Source: Granulicella sp. dw_53 (GTDB lineage: Bacteria > Acidobacteriota > Terriglobia > Terriglobales > Acidobacteriaceae). Taken from it: a stretch of 64,000 nt of DNA. Shown here piece by piece: positions 53,747-61,933 of the stretch (its first letter is position 1; each line of letters opens with the position of its first letter). The notes beneath the pieces are model-generated. The model made no database searches, was not told where the DNA came from, and saw nothing but the letters and a program-made list of their open reading frames with translations. The stretch is taken from positions 62,001 to 126,000 of the forward strand of contig NZ_JAAVUR010000014.1 of the NCBI RefSeq assembly GCF_018449545.1. The letters are read 5' to 3'. A program made the position numbers and the translations under genes.

Positions 53747-53842
53747 TTTTCTTTTTCTTCTTTTCTTCTTCATCTGTCCTTCTCTTCTGCTCTTTTTTTC
53801 TTCTTTTTATTTTTTGCTTTCTCTCTTCTTTTTGTTCTGTTT
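53747..53842 (+). repeat. ~95-bp polypyrimidine tract
   Basis: Almost every base is C or T, with runs of TTTTTTT and CTTCTT units, between the 39-bp repeat and the hydrolase gene. No other stretch in the window is so biased. A frame across it would encode only Phe/Ser/Leu runs and is not a gene. Confidence 0.8.
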
Positions 53843-53928
53843 ACCGGGCTTTTTGATGGGTGGGGGTGTTGATGCGATGGAATACATGGGTGGAATGGGT
53901 GTCCTTCTTAACGGTGGAAGGAGAATTT

Positions 53929-54753
53929 ATGACAAGTAGCACTATTAGCAATGGCGTTCAGCATGTTCAGTCGGGGGGAGCGGAGGTTGCTTTTCGGGTG
54001 GATGGACAGGGGCCGGGGCTGGTTCTTTTGCATAGCGCGGGAAGCGATTCTGCAGCTTGCTGGGATCATATGATCGGTCAGTTTACGGACGATTGGACCG
54101 TGGTTCGTCCGGATCTGGCGGGCTCTGGTGGGACGGTGGATGGAGGCGGAGCGCTCTCGTTGAAGACGATGGCGGCGCAGGTTGTGGCGGCTGCGCGGGC
54201 GGCAGGGGTGGAGAAGTTCGATCTTGTCGGCCACTCGCTGGGCGCGCAGGTGGCGATTCAGGTTGCGGCGGAGTATCCAGAGGCGGTGAAGTCGATGGTT
54301 CTGGCTTCGGCCTGGCCGACGCACGACGATTGCAGGCTGAGGGTGATGAATCAGGCGACGCTGGGGCTGGTGGAGAGCGACCGGCGAGCCATGGCGACTC
54401 TGCTGCTGTTGATGTCGACGAGTCCGGCGTTTGTGGCGAAGATCGGCGATGCGGGAGTGGCGCAGTTTGTCGAGAATATCCTTAGCTCAACCAACTGGGA
54501 GGGGATGAAGCGGCAGATCGAGCTGAACTGCGTGTCCGACGTCCGGGAGCAGGCGAAGAGCATCGATAAGCCGGTGCTGGCGATTGGAGGCTCTCAGGAT
54601 ACGGTCATTCCGCCGGCGTTGACGCGCGAGGTTGCGGGGCTGATTCCGAACGCTCAGTACAAGGAGATTACGAGCGGGCATATGCTGATCTTTGAGCAGC
54701 CGGGGCCGTTTGTGGGGCTTTGTAGAGGGTTTCTGCGGGACGGGCTGGTTTAG
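53929..54753 (+). CDS. Alpha/beta-fold hydrolase
   Basis: A 274-residue hydrolase with nucleophile elbow GHSLG (serine near residue 103), acid in GGSQDTVIPP and histidine in TSGHMLIFEQ. The oxyanion segment is LVLLHSAGSDSAACWD. ATG 53929 has AAGGAG; the frame extending to 53860 is not needed. The substrate is unknown: esterases, dienelactone hydrolases and haloperoxidase-like enzymes share this pattern. A terminator follows. Confidence 0.87.
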   Translation: MTSSTISNGVQHVQSGGAEVAFRVDGQGPGLVLLHSAGSDSAACWDHMIGQFTDDWTVVRPDLAGSGGTVDGGGALSLKTMAAQVVAAARAAGVEKFDLVGHSLGAQVAIQVAAEYPEAVKSMVLASAWPTHDDCRLRVMNQATLGLVESDRRAMATLLLLMSTSPAFVAKIGDAGVAQFVENILSSTNWEGMKRQIELNCVSDVREQAKSIDKPVLAIGGSQDTVIPPALTREVAGLIPNAQYKEITSGHMLIFEQPGPFVGLCRGFLRDGLV

Positions 54754-54789
54754 CTGATCTGCTGATTTAGCGGTAGTTGAAGGCGAGGA

Positions 54790-54830
54790 AGGGTCAGGGC
54801 GGGGTTCGCTCTGGCCCTTTTTCGTTTTGG
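54790..54830 (+). terminator. Terminator after the alpha/beta hydrolase gene
   Basis: AGGGTCAGGGCG (54790-54801), loop GGGTT, CGCTCTGGCCCT (54807-54818) pair over 12 bp with two G-U pairs, followed by TTTTCGTTTT. Confidence 0.82.
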
Positions 54831-54886
54831 GAGTGATATTCGCTGGGATGGGGAGTCCAAGAGGTGTGCTCGGGTATTCTGGGTTG

Positions 54887-55156
54887 ATGCGGGTGCGGGT
54901 TCTTTATTTCGGGGTTTTGAGGGATTTGGCCGGCCATCGCGAGGTGGAGGTGGAGCTGGCGGAAGGATTGTCTGTGGCGGAGTTTTTGGCGTTTCAGCGG
55001 GCGTCATTTCAGCGGGCGTCCGTGGCAGAGGCTTCGCAGCTTTGGGATTCGATCGCGGTGGCGGTGAACAAGGAGTATGCACGGGGGGATGTGGTGTTGC
55101 GGGATGGGGATGAGGTGGCTTTGCTGCCGCCGGTGAGTGGGGGGCGCGGGCTATGA
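54887..55156 (+). CDS. moaD: MoaD-type molybdopterin synthase small subunit
   Basis: The sulfur carrier for molybdopterin. The 89-residue protein has the ubiquitin-like fold (MRVRVLYFGVLRDLAG, VAVNKEYARGDVVLRDGDEV, then ALLPPVSGG). Normally the chain ends at Gly-Gly, which becomes the thiocarboxylate; here RGL follows it. A 15-bp tandem duplication at 54992-55021 adds a second FQRAS unit. ATG 54887 is used; the frame extending to 54827 lacks conservation. Its end overlaps moaE by ATGA. Confidence 0.85.
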   Translation: MRVRVLYFGVLRDLAGHREVEVELAEGLSVAEFLAFQRASFQRASVAEASQLWDSIAVAVNKEYARGDVVLRDGDEVALLPPVSGGRGL

Positions 55157-55617
55157 GGATCGAGATTGTGGATGAGGCGATTCCTGCCGAGGCGATCGTC
55201 GCGGAGATGAAGGCTGGGGCCGATGGGGCGGTGTGCGTCTTCGACGGGATTGTGCGGGACAATACGCGGGGGCGGAGGACGCTGCATCTGGACTATGAGG
55301 CGTACCGGGAGATGGCGCTGGAGCAGATGAAGGGGTTGGCGGCGGAGGCGGTGACGCGGTTCGGGGTGCGGGATGTGGCTCTGGTGCATCGGCTGGGACG
55401 GCTGGTGGTGGGGGAGACGAGCGTGCTGGTGGTGGTGGCTTCGGCGCATCGGGGGGCGGCGTTCGATGCTTGCCGGTGGCTGATCGATACGTTGAAGACT
55501 ACGGTGCCGATCTGGAAGAAGGAACAGTTTGTGGATGGAGCGGTGTGGGCGGATGGGGAGCCGTTTCCGGCTGCGATGGCGGTGCATTCCGGGGACGATC
55601 TGGAGATGCTGGGATGA
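55153..55617 (+). CDS. moaE: MoaE-type molybdopterin synthase large subunit
   Basis: With MoaD it turns cyclic pyranopterin monophosphate into molybdopterin. The 154-residue protein has GAVCVFDGIVRDNTRGRRTL, LDYEAYREMALEQM, VALVHRLGRLVVGETSVLVV and the lysines in VPIWKKEQFVDGAVW. It overlaps moaD by four bases and its stop overlaps the next gene's start. A molybdoenzyme is not encoded in this window. Confidence 0.93.
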   Translation: MRIEIVDEAIPAEAIVAEMKAGADGAVCVFDGIVRDNTRGRRTLHLDYEAYREMALEQMKGLAAEAVTRFGVRDVALVHRLGRLVVGETSVLVVVASAHRGAAFDACRWLIDTLKTTVPIWKKEQFVDGAVWADGEPFPAAMAVHSGDDLEMLG

Positions 55618-56573
55618 AGCTGGCTGGTCTGATCGTGGTGACCGCGCTTTTGACGGAAGGCGGGATGTTTGGACAGGCTCCGATTGAGCGGCGCGCCCCG
55701 CAGGGTTTGGGGGAGGGCGATATTCCCACGCTGCGGGTGCAGACGCGGCTGGTGAATCTGCCGGTGAATGTGGTGGATGCGAAGGGAGCTCCGGTGGGTG
55801 GGCTGGGGAAGGAGGACTTCGAGATTCTGGAGGATGGGAAGGTGCAGAAGATCTCGATCTTCGAGCGGGAGTCGGTGTCGCCGCTGTCGGTGGTACTGGC
55901 GATCGATGGGAGCGAGAGTGTGCTGCGGAATGAGCGGCTGGAGAAGGATGCGGCGAAGCACTTCGTCAAGGCGCTGATACGGGAGCAGGATGAGGTGGAT
56001 CTGATGGAGTTCTCGGATACGGTAAGGGAGATTGTGCCGTTTACGAATCAGGTGAAGCAGATCGATGCGGGGTTGGGGGAGTTGCAGCATGGGGATGCGA
56101 CGGCGTTGTATGACGCGATCTATCTGGGGGCGGAGCGGTTGGCGACGACTCGGACGGATGCGGGGCGGCGCAGGGTGATGGTACTGATTACCGACGGCGA
56201 GGATACGGTGAAGGGTTCGCGGTATGGGCAGGCTCTGGAGCAGGCTCAGCGGGCGGGAGCGATGGTGTACTCGATCATCATTGTGCCGGTGGCGGCGGAT
56301 GCGGGGCGGAATACGGGTGGGGAGCATGCTCTGATCCAGATGGCGAGCGATACGGGCGGGAAGTACTACTACGTGGAAGAAGCGAAGGATCTGGAGCCGG
56401 CGTTTCGGAAGGTGTCGGAGGATCTGCGGACGCAGTATTTGCTGGGGTACTATGCGCCGCAGCGGGAGCGCGATAATTCTTACCGGGCGATACGGGTGCG
56501 GATGAAGGATACGGCGCTGCGGGGGACGTATGAGCTGCGTTACAGGACGGGATATTATGCGGATGCCCGGTGA
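55614..56573 (+). CDS. Exported von Willebrand domain protein, acidobacterial VWFA-related type
   Basis: A 319-residue exported protein with a signal-like N-terminus (MKLAGLIVVTALLTEGGMFG), then a beta-rich segment (NLPVNVVDAKGAPVGGL, LGKEDFEILEDGKVQKISIF) and a VWA fold. The metal-ion site motif is AIDGSES. This matches the VWFA-related domain expanded in Acidobacteria (TIGR03436). It overlaps moaE by four bases. Its function is unknown; the moa overlap may be incidental. A longer frame to 55470 reads antiparallel to moaE and is rejected. Confidence 0.87.
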   Translation: MKLAGLIVVTALLTEGGMFGQAPIERRAPQGLGEGDIPTLRVQTRLVNLPVNVVDAKGAPVGGLGKEDFEILEDGKVQKISIFERESVSPLSVVLAIDGSESVLRNERLEKDAAKHFVKALIREQDEVDLMEFSDTVREIVPFTNQVKQIDAGLGELQHGDATALYDAIYLGAERLATTRTDAGRRRVMVLITDGEDTVKGSRYGQALEQAQRAGAMVYSIIIVPVAADAGRNTGGEHALIQMASDTGGKYYYVEEAKDLEPAFRKVSEDLRTQYLLGYYAPQRERDNSYRAIRVRMKDTALRGTYELRYRTGYYADAR

Positions 56574-56636
56574 AGGCTTTTGACGGTATGAACGCGCCTT
56601 CGGCTGAGATGCACTAAGCTTGGCTTAGAGGCGATT

Positions 56637-57524
56637 ATGAAGAGCACCAGGAAGAAGTTTGAGTTTGCACATGTAGCTGAGGGGATTGCGCGGCAGGCGG
56701 GGACTTTGCTGCGGGGGTTCTACGAGAAGGGTGTGACGGCCGAGTACAAGGGCGATGTCGACCTGGTGACGGAGGCGGACCGGGCCAGCGAGGCGCTGAT
56801 CGTCGAGAAGCTGAAGGCGGCGTTTCCGGGGCATGGGGTGTATGGGGAAGAGGGCACTCGCGATGGGTTGGAGAGCGAGTACCGGTGGTATGTCGATCCG
56901 TTGGATGGGACGACGAACTTTGCGCATGGGTTTCCGTCGTTCTGCGTGCTGCTGGGGTTGGAGCGGCGGGCTCCGGGACTAGCTGCGGATGCGGATGGAG
57001 AACTGATTGCCGGGGTGACTTACGATCCGCTGCGGGATGAGATGTTCTCGGTGGAACGGGGTAAGGGGGCGTGGCTGAATGGACGGCAGATTCAGGTGTC
57101 TAAGACGGCGAAGCTGCAGGAGTCTTTGACGGCTACGGGTTTTCCGAGCCAGAAGCGGCATGAGAATCCGAACGTTCACTTTTATCAGCAGGTGACGCTG
57201 CGGTCGCATGGGGTTCGGCGGGTGGGTTCTGCTGGGCTGGATCTGGCGTATGTGGCGTGCGGACGGCTGGATGGGTTCTGGGAGTTCAATCTGAATCCCT
57301 GGGATACGGCGGCGGGCGTGTTGCTGGTGGAGGAGGCGGGTGGGACGGTGACGCACTTCAATGGCGGCAAGTTCACTTTGGATAGCCGCGAGGTACTGGC
57401 TACGAATGGGTTGATCCTTGGGGAGCTGCAGCACCTTTTTACCGAGATGTTCGCAGGGCGGGAGCTGGAGACGATTCCTACGCCGGCGGAGTTTGCGAGG
57501 AGAAGGGCTGAGGCAGGACGATAA
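56637..57524 (+). CDS. Inositol monophosphatase family phosphatase
   Basis: A magnesium-dependent phosphatase of 295 residues with the three metal-site blocks: VTEADRASEALI, EEG, DPLDGTTNFAHGFPSFCVLL and WDTAAGVLLVEEAGG. These are the IMPase/SuhB signatures. The substrate could be myo-inositol phosphate, histidinol phosphate or a similar sugar phosphate. The ~25-residue C-terminal tail after the fold is charged. It is followed by a perfect palindrome. Confidence 0.9.
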   Translation: MKSTRKKFEFAHVAEGIARQAGTLLRGFYEKGVTAEYKGDVDLVTEADRASEALIVEKLKAAFPGHGVYGEEGTRDGLESEYRWYVDPLDGTTNFAHGFPSFCVLLGLERRAPGLAADADGELIAGVTYDPLRDEMFSVERGKGAWLNGRQIQVSKTAKLQESLTATGFPSQKRHENPNVHFYQQVTLRSHGVRRVGSAGLDLAYVACGRLDGFWEFNLNPWDTAAGVLLVEEAGGTVTHFNGGKFTLDSREVLATNGLILGELQHLFTEMFAGRELETIPTPAEFARRRAEAGR

Positions 57525-57531
57525 ACGAGAG

Positions 57532-57559
57532 ATCGCCACTGAGAGAGCTCAGTGGCGAT
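57532..57559. terminator. 12-bp perfect palindrome between convergent genes
   Basis: ATCGCCACTGAG (57532-57543), loop AGAG, CTCAGTGGCGAT (57548-57559). It lies 8 bp after the phosphatase stop and 57 bp beyond the aldehyde dehydrogenase stop. There is no T-run, so termination would be unconventional. Confidence 0.55.
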
Positions 57560-57615
57560 GTGTTGCTGGTCTGATTGGAATGCGAGCTTGAGGTTCTGGA
57601 AGGAGACTGAGAAGG

Positions 57616-59049
57616 TCAGGACCCCAGGATTGCTTTTGGTTCGAGATAGGCTTCGAGGCCTATCTCGCCATACTCTCTTCCAATGCCGGACTGTTTGAAT
57701 CCGCCGAAGGGTGCTCCGGTATCGTGTGGCGCGCCGTTGATCGAAACTCTTCCAACCTGAAGCTGTGAAGCGATGCGGTTCGCTCTCTCCATGTCTGACG
57801 AGCTTATATAGGCGTAGAGACCATAGATTGAATCGTTGGCAATCTCGATGGCTTCTTCGTCCGTCTTGTACGTCAGGATGGAGAGGACCGGGCCGAAGAT
57901 CTCCTCTTGCGCGATGCGCATGTTGCGAGTGACGTTGGCGAAGACGGTCGGCCTTACGAAGTTTCCCTCTTCGAGGGACTTCGGACTGAGGCCCTGTGGA
58001 TGTCCGAGGCCGCCGGTTACGAGCTCCGCACCTTCTTCGACGCCGCTCTTGATGTAGCCCTGGACGCGCTCGTATTGTTTCCTGCTGACCAGAGGTCCTA
58101 TAAAGGTGTCCTCGTCCAGGCAGTTGCCGACCTTGACCTGCTCCACTGCATGCTTGATGGACTTCTTCACTTCGTCGAGGCGATCTTCGGGTACGAGGAG
58201 GCGGGTCCCGGCGTTACAAGCTTCTCCGTTGTTCAGGAAGGCATTCATGATGGCCAGGGGAATAGCCTTGGCGAAGTCTGCATCGTCCAAGATGATATTT
58301 GCGGACTTGCCGCCAAGCTCGAGGGTGACTCGTTTCATCGTATCGACGGCGCCTTTGGCGATCGTCTTTCCGGTTGCGGTAGAGCCGGTGAACGAGATCT
58401 TTGCCACGTCCGGATGTCTTGTCAGCTCTGCCCCAACGACATCGCCACGCCCGACGACGACGTTGAATACACCGGGAGGAAGACCCGCTTCGTGGAGGGC
58501 CTCTACGAGGACCTGGGTTTGGATTGCGCTCATCTCACTCGGCTTAATGACGGTCGTACAGCCCGCGGCAATGGCTGTTCCCATCTTTCTGCAGATAAAG
58601 AGGGCATTGGAGTTCCAGGGAGTGATCACGGCGGTGACGCCGAGGGGCTCAAAGATGACCTTTGCGTTGCCCATCTCTCGAACGAAGTTGAAGTTCGAGA
58701 GGGCTTTCTTTACGTGAAGAAACTCATCTGTCGAAAACGCAGCAGCTATAGGCGATTTTTTTACCGGCGCACCGAACTCTTCAACCATCGCCTCGCTGAG
58801 AGGCTGAGCCCTCGCCTTCAAGGCATCGTAGAGCCGCTGCAACCAATCCAATCGTTCTTCTCTGGTTGTGGTGGAGAAGGTTTTAAATGCCGCTTTTGCG
58901 GCTGCGATGGCGTCCTGCGTATCTTCGACGTTCCCGAGGGTTACATGTCCGAGGAGTTGATTCGATGAAGGGTTGATGAGGCCGAATTTCTCTTGGCCCT
59001 TCGACTCGACGAACTGGCCGTTAATGTAATGCGTCGTGATGTTTACCAT
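57616..59049 (-). CDS. NAD(P)-dependent aldehyde dehydrogenase
   Basis: Oxidises an aldehyde to the acid. The 477-residue protein has TPWNSNALFICRKMGTAIAA (Rossmann entry), SFTGSTATGKTIA, the general-base glutamate in TLELGGKSANI, the catalytic Cys278 in NNGEACNAGTRL, and EEIFGPVLSI. Ends GREYGEIGLEAYLEPKAIL. Substrate unknown; the pattern is near the betaine-aldehyde/succinate-semialdehyde side of the superfamily. Nested palindromes lie 75-110 bp upstream of its start. Confidence 0.93.
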   Translation of the reverse strand: MVNITTHYINGQFVESKGQEKFGLINPSSNQLLGHVTLGNVEDTQDAIAAAKAAFKTFSTTTREERLDWLQRLYDALKARAQPLSEAMVEEFGAPVKKSPIAAAFSTDEFLHVKKALSNFNFVREMGNAKVIFEPLGVTAVITPWNSNALFICRKMGTAIAAGCTTVIKPSEMSAIQTQVLVEALHEAGLPPGVFNVVVGRGDVVGAELTRHPDVAKISFTGSTATGKTIAKGAVDTMKRVTLELGGKSANIILDDADFAKAIPLAIMNAFLNNGEACNAGTRLLVPEDRLDEVKKSIKHAVEQVKVGNCLDEDTFIGPLVSRKQYERVQGYIKSGVEEGAELVTGGLGHPQGLSPKSLEEGNFVRPTVFANVTRNMRIAQEEIFGPVLSILTYKTDEEAIEIANDSIYGLYAYISSSDMERANRIASQLQVGRVSINGAPHDTGAPFGGFKQSGIGREYGEIGLEAYLEPKAILGS

Positions 59050-59122
59050 TTTGGGTTAACACATCATCTATTTGTTTATTCCTTTCTTTGCGGCTTATAG
59101 GTTTTACAAAAAACCAGCCTGT

Positions 59123-59158
59123 ACGCAACGCGTTGCCTTTTATGGGATAGCGTTGCGT
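59123..59158. promoter_or_regulatory. Nested palindromes upstream of the aldehyde dehydrogenase gene
   Basis: ACGCAACGC (59123-59131) and GCGTTGCGT (59150-59158) are perfect inverted repeats, and the first overlaps a second palindrome, CAACGCGTTG (59126-59135). The spacing and symmetry fit an operator for a dimeric regulator. No regulator gene is adjacent. Confidence 0.45.
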
Positions 59159-59247
59159 CCGAAGATCACTTCCAGCAACGGCATTTATCGTTACTAATTC
59201 CGTTGAGAACAAACGGCGTAGGCCAGCTCACGACAAGTAACACCCTC

Positions 59248-59610
59248 CTATTCGACCCGGCCAAATCGGACCTCCAGTTCTTTGAATATCGCGTAGGCTT
59301 GATCGACCGGGATAAGAGGGCCGTGCTTCTCCCGAAATTCATTGGCAAAGCAGTCTATCTCAGAAACATACTCTTCTCGATTGGGCCCATCGTACTTAGT
59401 CTTCAATTCCAGCACATGCTTCAGAGCAGCTTCGGTTGAGATCGTCTTCCCAGCGACAGCGCCCTTGCAAATTACAACCTGTCGTTGCCGCTCAACGCGA
59501 TCCAGCAAATAATCCTTGACGTCCGTAGGAGGCGTTGTGTTCCTGGCAATTCGCGAGTACCACCACGCGCGAAGCGACATTAGTGTTTGGTTAGGCCGCA
59601 TGTTGACCAC
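59248..59610 (-). CDS. Hypothetical protein
   Basis: I do not recognise this 120-residue protein. It is mostly helical, with a basic N-terminal half (SLRAWWYSRIARNTTPPTDV, KDYLLDRVERQRQVVICKGA) and an acidic C-terminal half (YDGPNREEYVSEIDCFANEF). No signal or membrane segment is seen. It follows the broken gene upstream by about 12 bp, and base composition is lower in GC than most of the window. Confidence 0.6.
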   Translation of the reverse strand: MVNMRPNQTLMSLRAWWYSRIARNTTPPTDVKDYLLDRVERQRQVVICKGAVAGKTISTEAALKHVLELKTKYDGPNREEYVSEIDCFANEFREKHGPLIPVDQAYAIFKELEVRFGRVE

Positions 59611-59622
59611 CTACATTGAGAA

Positions 59623-60362
59623 TTACCACTTACGTCGCGCTGGTGGTTGTCGATCGCCAAGCAACGTCGCCGTGTGAGTCGCCATTTGCATGTCTAAAAT
59701 AAATACCTCACGGAAAGGAATACTTGGCTTCGCAAGCTTAACCTGTTCTATTGCATCTTTCCATTCATCTTCAATCAGGAGAGAACAGGTTGGCACACAA
59801 TCTACAACCAACACGGTCGAAGGAGGATACGCTTTATTGGCTTTTAGGTTGAGGCTTGCAAGAATCAGTTCAGCCAGATCCTTGCGTTCTCACCCCCACT
59901 GAACACATACGGTTTGGAGATGATGTTTTTTCCTTCTCGATGGATTCCTCGTACCCCGAAGGAGTTCCCCCGCTGATCCAGCCGTCGACGGCTATCAGAG
60001 TCGTTTCGATGAACGGACCTGGTGATCTCTACGAATACTCTCCTCGGCGCGTCTCCGTGCTCAACGAGCGAGCCAGAAGACCAGAGAACGGCATCGTACG
60101 ATTGTGATCCGCTCAACCATCGAACCTTGATTCGTCTCCCCGCTTGATAACGCGCTTGGATGTATCGAGCCAAGGGAAGCAACTCTTCAACAAGGCGCTT
60201 ATCGGTTTTCGACTTGCGTAGTCTTAGTCGGCTTTTTCCTTCAGGTTCTCGGCGTATCTGGTCGAAAAGGTCATATACTTTGCGACAGAAATCAAGACCA
60301 TCCAATAGCTGGTCATCAATTGCCGCGAGTTCGATGCGCGAATCTTTTGGCACTCGAAGCAA
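59623..60362 (-). pseudogene. Frameshifted gene of unknown function
   Basis: Two frames read as one protein of about 245 residues. The first part (60362 down to ~59890) ends in ...SKPYVFSGG. The next frame continues sensibly as ERKDLAELILASLNLKANKA and YPPSTVLVVDC. The switch lies near 59889-59895, where an extra GA or a lost base (GAGAACGC instead of GAACGC) would explain it. Without the shift, the first frame ends after ENARIWLN. The start is TTG 60362 with AAAGG upstream. The family is not named; the FGVRGIHRE and VLVVDC segments suggest a folded domain. It could be a real pseudogene or a sequencing error. Confidence 0.6.
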
Positions 60363-60619
60363 CCTAACCTTTCTAACCCTTGATATATAAGATGCGCGCT
60401 TCTATCCTGAGCTCCCGATGAATGATACCTTCTCGTTTCGGAACTCGCGATGGTGCGAACTCTATCCTTGCTTCTGCGTATGGGACCCGGTTGACACAAG
60501 AAATCGCTAATGTCATTCACAATCTCAGATTATTCCTCAAATGTCGGCTTCTCGGAAGTAATCATGATCCCAAGGGAACGTTACTGCTCAATCAATGGGA
60601 TTTCAGCAACTGTGTCTCC

Positions 60620-61327
60620 CTACAAACGCTCTACGAGCGACCACAGGGTAAATACTGTGGCTGCGGCGGTGTTTTCGGTGAGGCTTGCGAAGATGGTTGC
60701 GCACTGGAGGGTGTCTCGATTGGCGTGATCCGCCTCTATTGAGCTGAAGGGGTCCATGTTTGACTTATAGGCTGGCGAGCATGCGACGGTGGACAACTCT
60801 CCCAAGGCCTTCGACGATATGGCTTGCACGGCGTTCCTATAGAAGAGTCCGAGCCCCCATGCTTTGACCTGCTCGAAGTGGTCTTCCAGGTTGCTTTGGC
60901 TGGGAGAGGTGTGGACGAGGATGTCCTGGGTGGTGATCTCCGCCTCCTCCGCTCCAAGGGCGATCAGTTGAGCTTGCAATGATTGCAGAAAGGATGGGGT
61001 CGGTTCGAAGTGACGGACCGTATCCTGGTGACTGAGGAGATAGGCCTCGTCCCTTACCGTGACGCCGGCCTCGTTTTGGTCTTCGAACATCGCGGCCATG
61101 AGACGGATGCTGGCTGTCGCGCTGGCGGCGTAGGCTTGGGGATCTCCATCTTTGTGTTTGTAGGAGTCCAGGACGCTGGCCTGGGTGGCAAGCTCCAGGG
61201 CCTTGCTGGATCTTCTTTTGTGGGTGTCTGGTTTAGCAGGGGAGAGTCTGCCAAGGTTGGGCAGGGTCAATAGAGCTGCTCCACTTGGAGCGGTGCTGCG
61301 ATTAAAGAATTGGCGACGAATGTTCAT
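60620..61327 (-). CDS. Tat-signal protein of unknown function
   Basis: A 235-residue protein whose N-terminus, MNIRRQFFNRSTAPSGAALL, has a twin-arginine RRxFF pattern, suggesting export of a folded protein. The body is helical with Ala-rich segments (DPQAYAASATASIRLMAAMF) and no cofactor motif I can name. ATG 61327 has GAGAGGGAAA just upstream; the frame continuing to 61552 is not conserved. The gene is divergent from the ferredoxin gene. Confidence 0.6.
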   Translation of the reverse strand: MNIRRQFFNRSTAPSGAALLTLPNLGRLSPAKPDTHKRRSSKALELATQASVLDSYKHKDGDPQAYAASATASIRLMAAMFEDQNEAGVTVRDEAYLLSHQDTVRHFEPTPSFLQSLQAQLIALGAEEAEITTQDILVHTSPSQSNLEDHFEQVKAWGLGLFYRNAVQAISSKALGELSTVACSPAYKSNMDPFSSIEADHANRDTLQCATIFASLTENTAAATVFTLWSLVERL

Positions 61328-61604
61328 TTTTTCCCTCTCATCTCTGGCGTTCGGGATTAGGGAATCAGCCTCTTGGCGCAGATTATCGTCCTCTAGAACA
61401 GGGGTCAATGAACAATTGAGACAACTTAGTCGCTTTTGCGTGGTTTTTCCCATTGATTCGGTTGATGTTTTAAGCGAGGGGTTCGGTCTGTGCGATGGCT
61501 TACGGAGGCTATTTGCAGGCAGGGAAGGGTGTGCTGTTAGAATTCTTAACAAAGCTCAACTGCAAAATTGATTTTCAGATGAGGGCAAAAGGGAGAGTTT
61601 AGAG

Positions 61605-61865
61605 ATGGCTTATGTGATTGCGGAACCATGCATCGGGACGAAGGATACGGCATGCGTGGACGCTTGCCCGGTGGATTGCATCCACCCGAAGAAGGATGAG
61701 ACGGGCTACGGCGATACCGAGCAACTGTTCATCGATCCGGTAGAGTGCATCGACTGTGGCGCGTGCGTTCCGGTTTGCCCGGTTTCGGCGATCTACGCTG
61801 GCGACGATCTGCCGGAGAAATGGGCGGCCTTCCAGGAGAAGAACGCGACTCATTTTGGCCGATAG
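61605..61865 (+). CDS. fdxA: Ferredoxin, two-cluster bacterial type
   Basis: An 86-residue electron carrier. The cysteines are arranged CIGTKDTACVDACPVDCIHP in the first half and CIDCGACVPVCPVSAI in the second. This is the FdxA pattern, in which the first half supports a [3Fe-4S] or [4Fe-4S] cluster and the second a [4Fe-4S] cluster. The ribosome site is AGGGAGAG. A terminator follows. Partner enzymes are not adjacent. Confidence 0.93.
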   Translation: MAYVIAEPCIGTKDTACVDACPVDCIHPKKDETGYGDTEQLFIDPVECIDCGACVPVCPVSAIYAGDDLPEKWAAFQEKNATHFGR

Positions 61866-61885
61866 ATTCTAAGGTTTGAGTTGAG

Positions 61886-61917
61886 GCGCGCGGCCATCTG
61901 GTCGCGCGTTTTGCTTT
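61886..61917 (+). terminator. Terminator after fdxA
   Basis: GCGCGCGGCC (61886-61895), loop ATCT, GGTCGCGCGT (61900-61909) pair over ten positions with two G-U pairs, then TTTGCTTTTT. Confidence 0.82.
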
Positions 61918-61933
61918 TTGGGGTGAGGGTGCG

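Noticed and set aside
53593-53856. 87-codon frame over the pyrimidine tract, Phe/Ser/Leu-rich
   Set aside because: The hydrophobic string is the simple translation of a C/T tract; there is no ribosome site.
55470-55613. Longer N-terminus for the VWFA protein
   Set aside because: The extra 48 residues lie in another frame of moaE and would hide the signal peptide that starts at 55614.
60224-60520. 98-codon minus-strand frame overlapping the start of the broken gene
   Set aside because: It reads another phase of the same strand, has no ribosome site and no family features.
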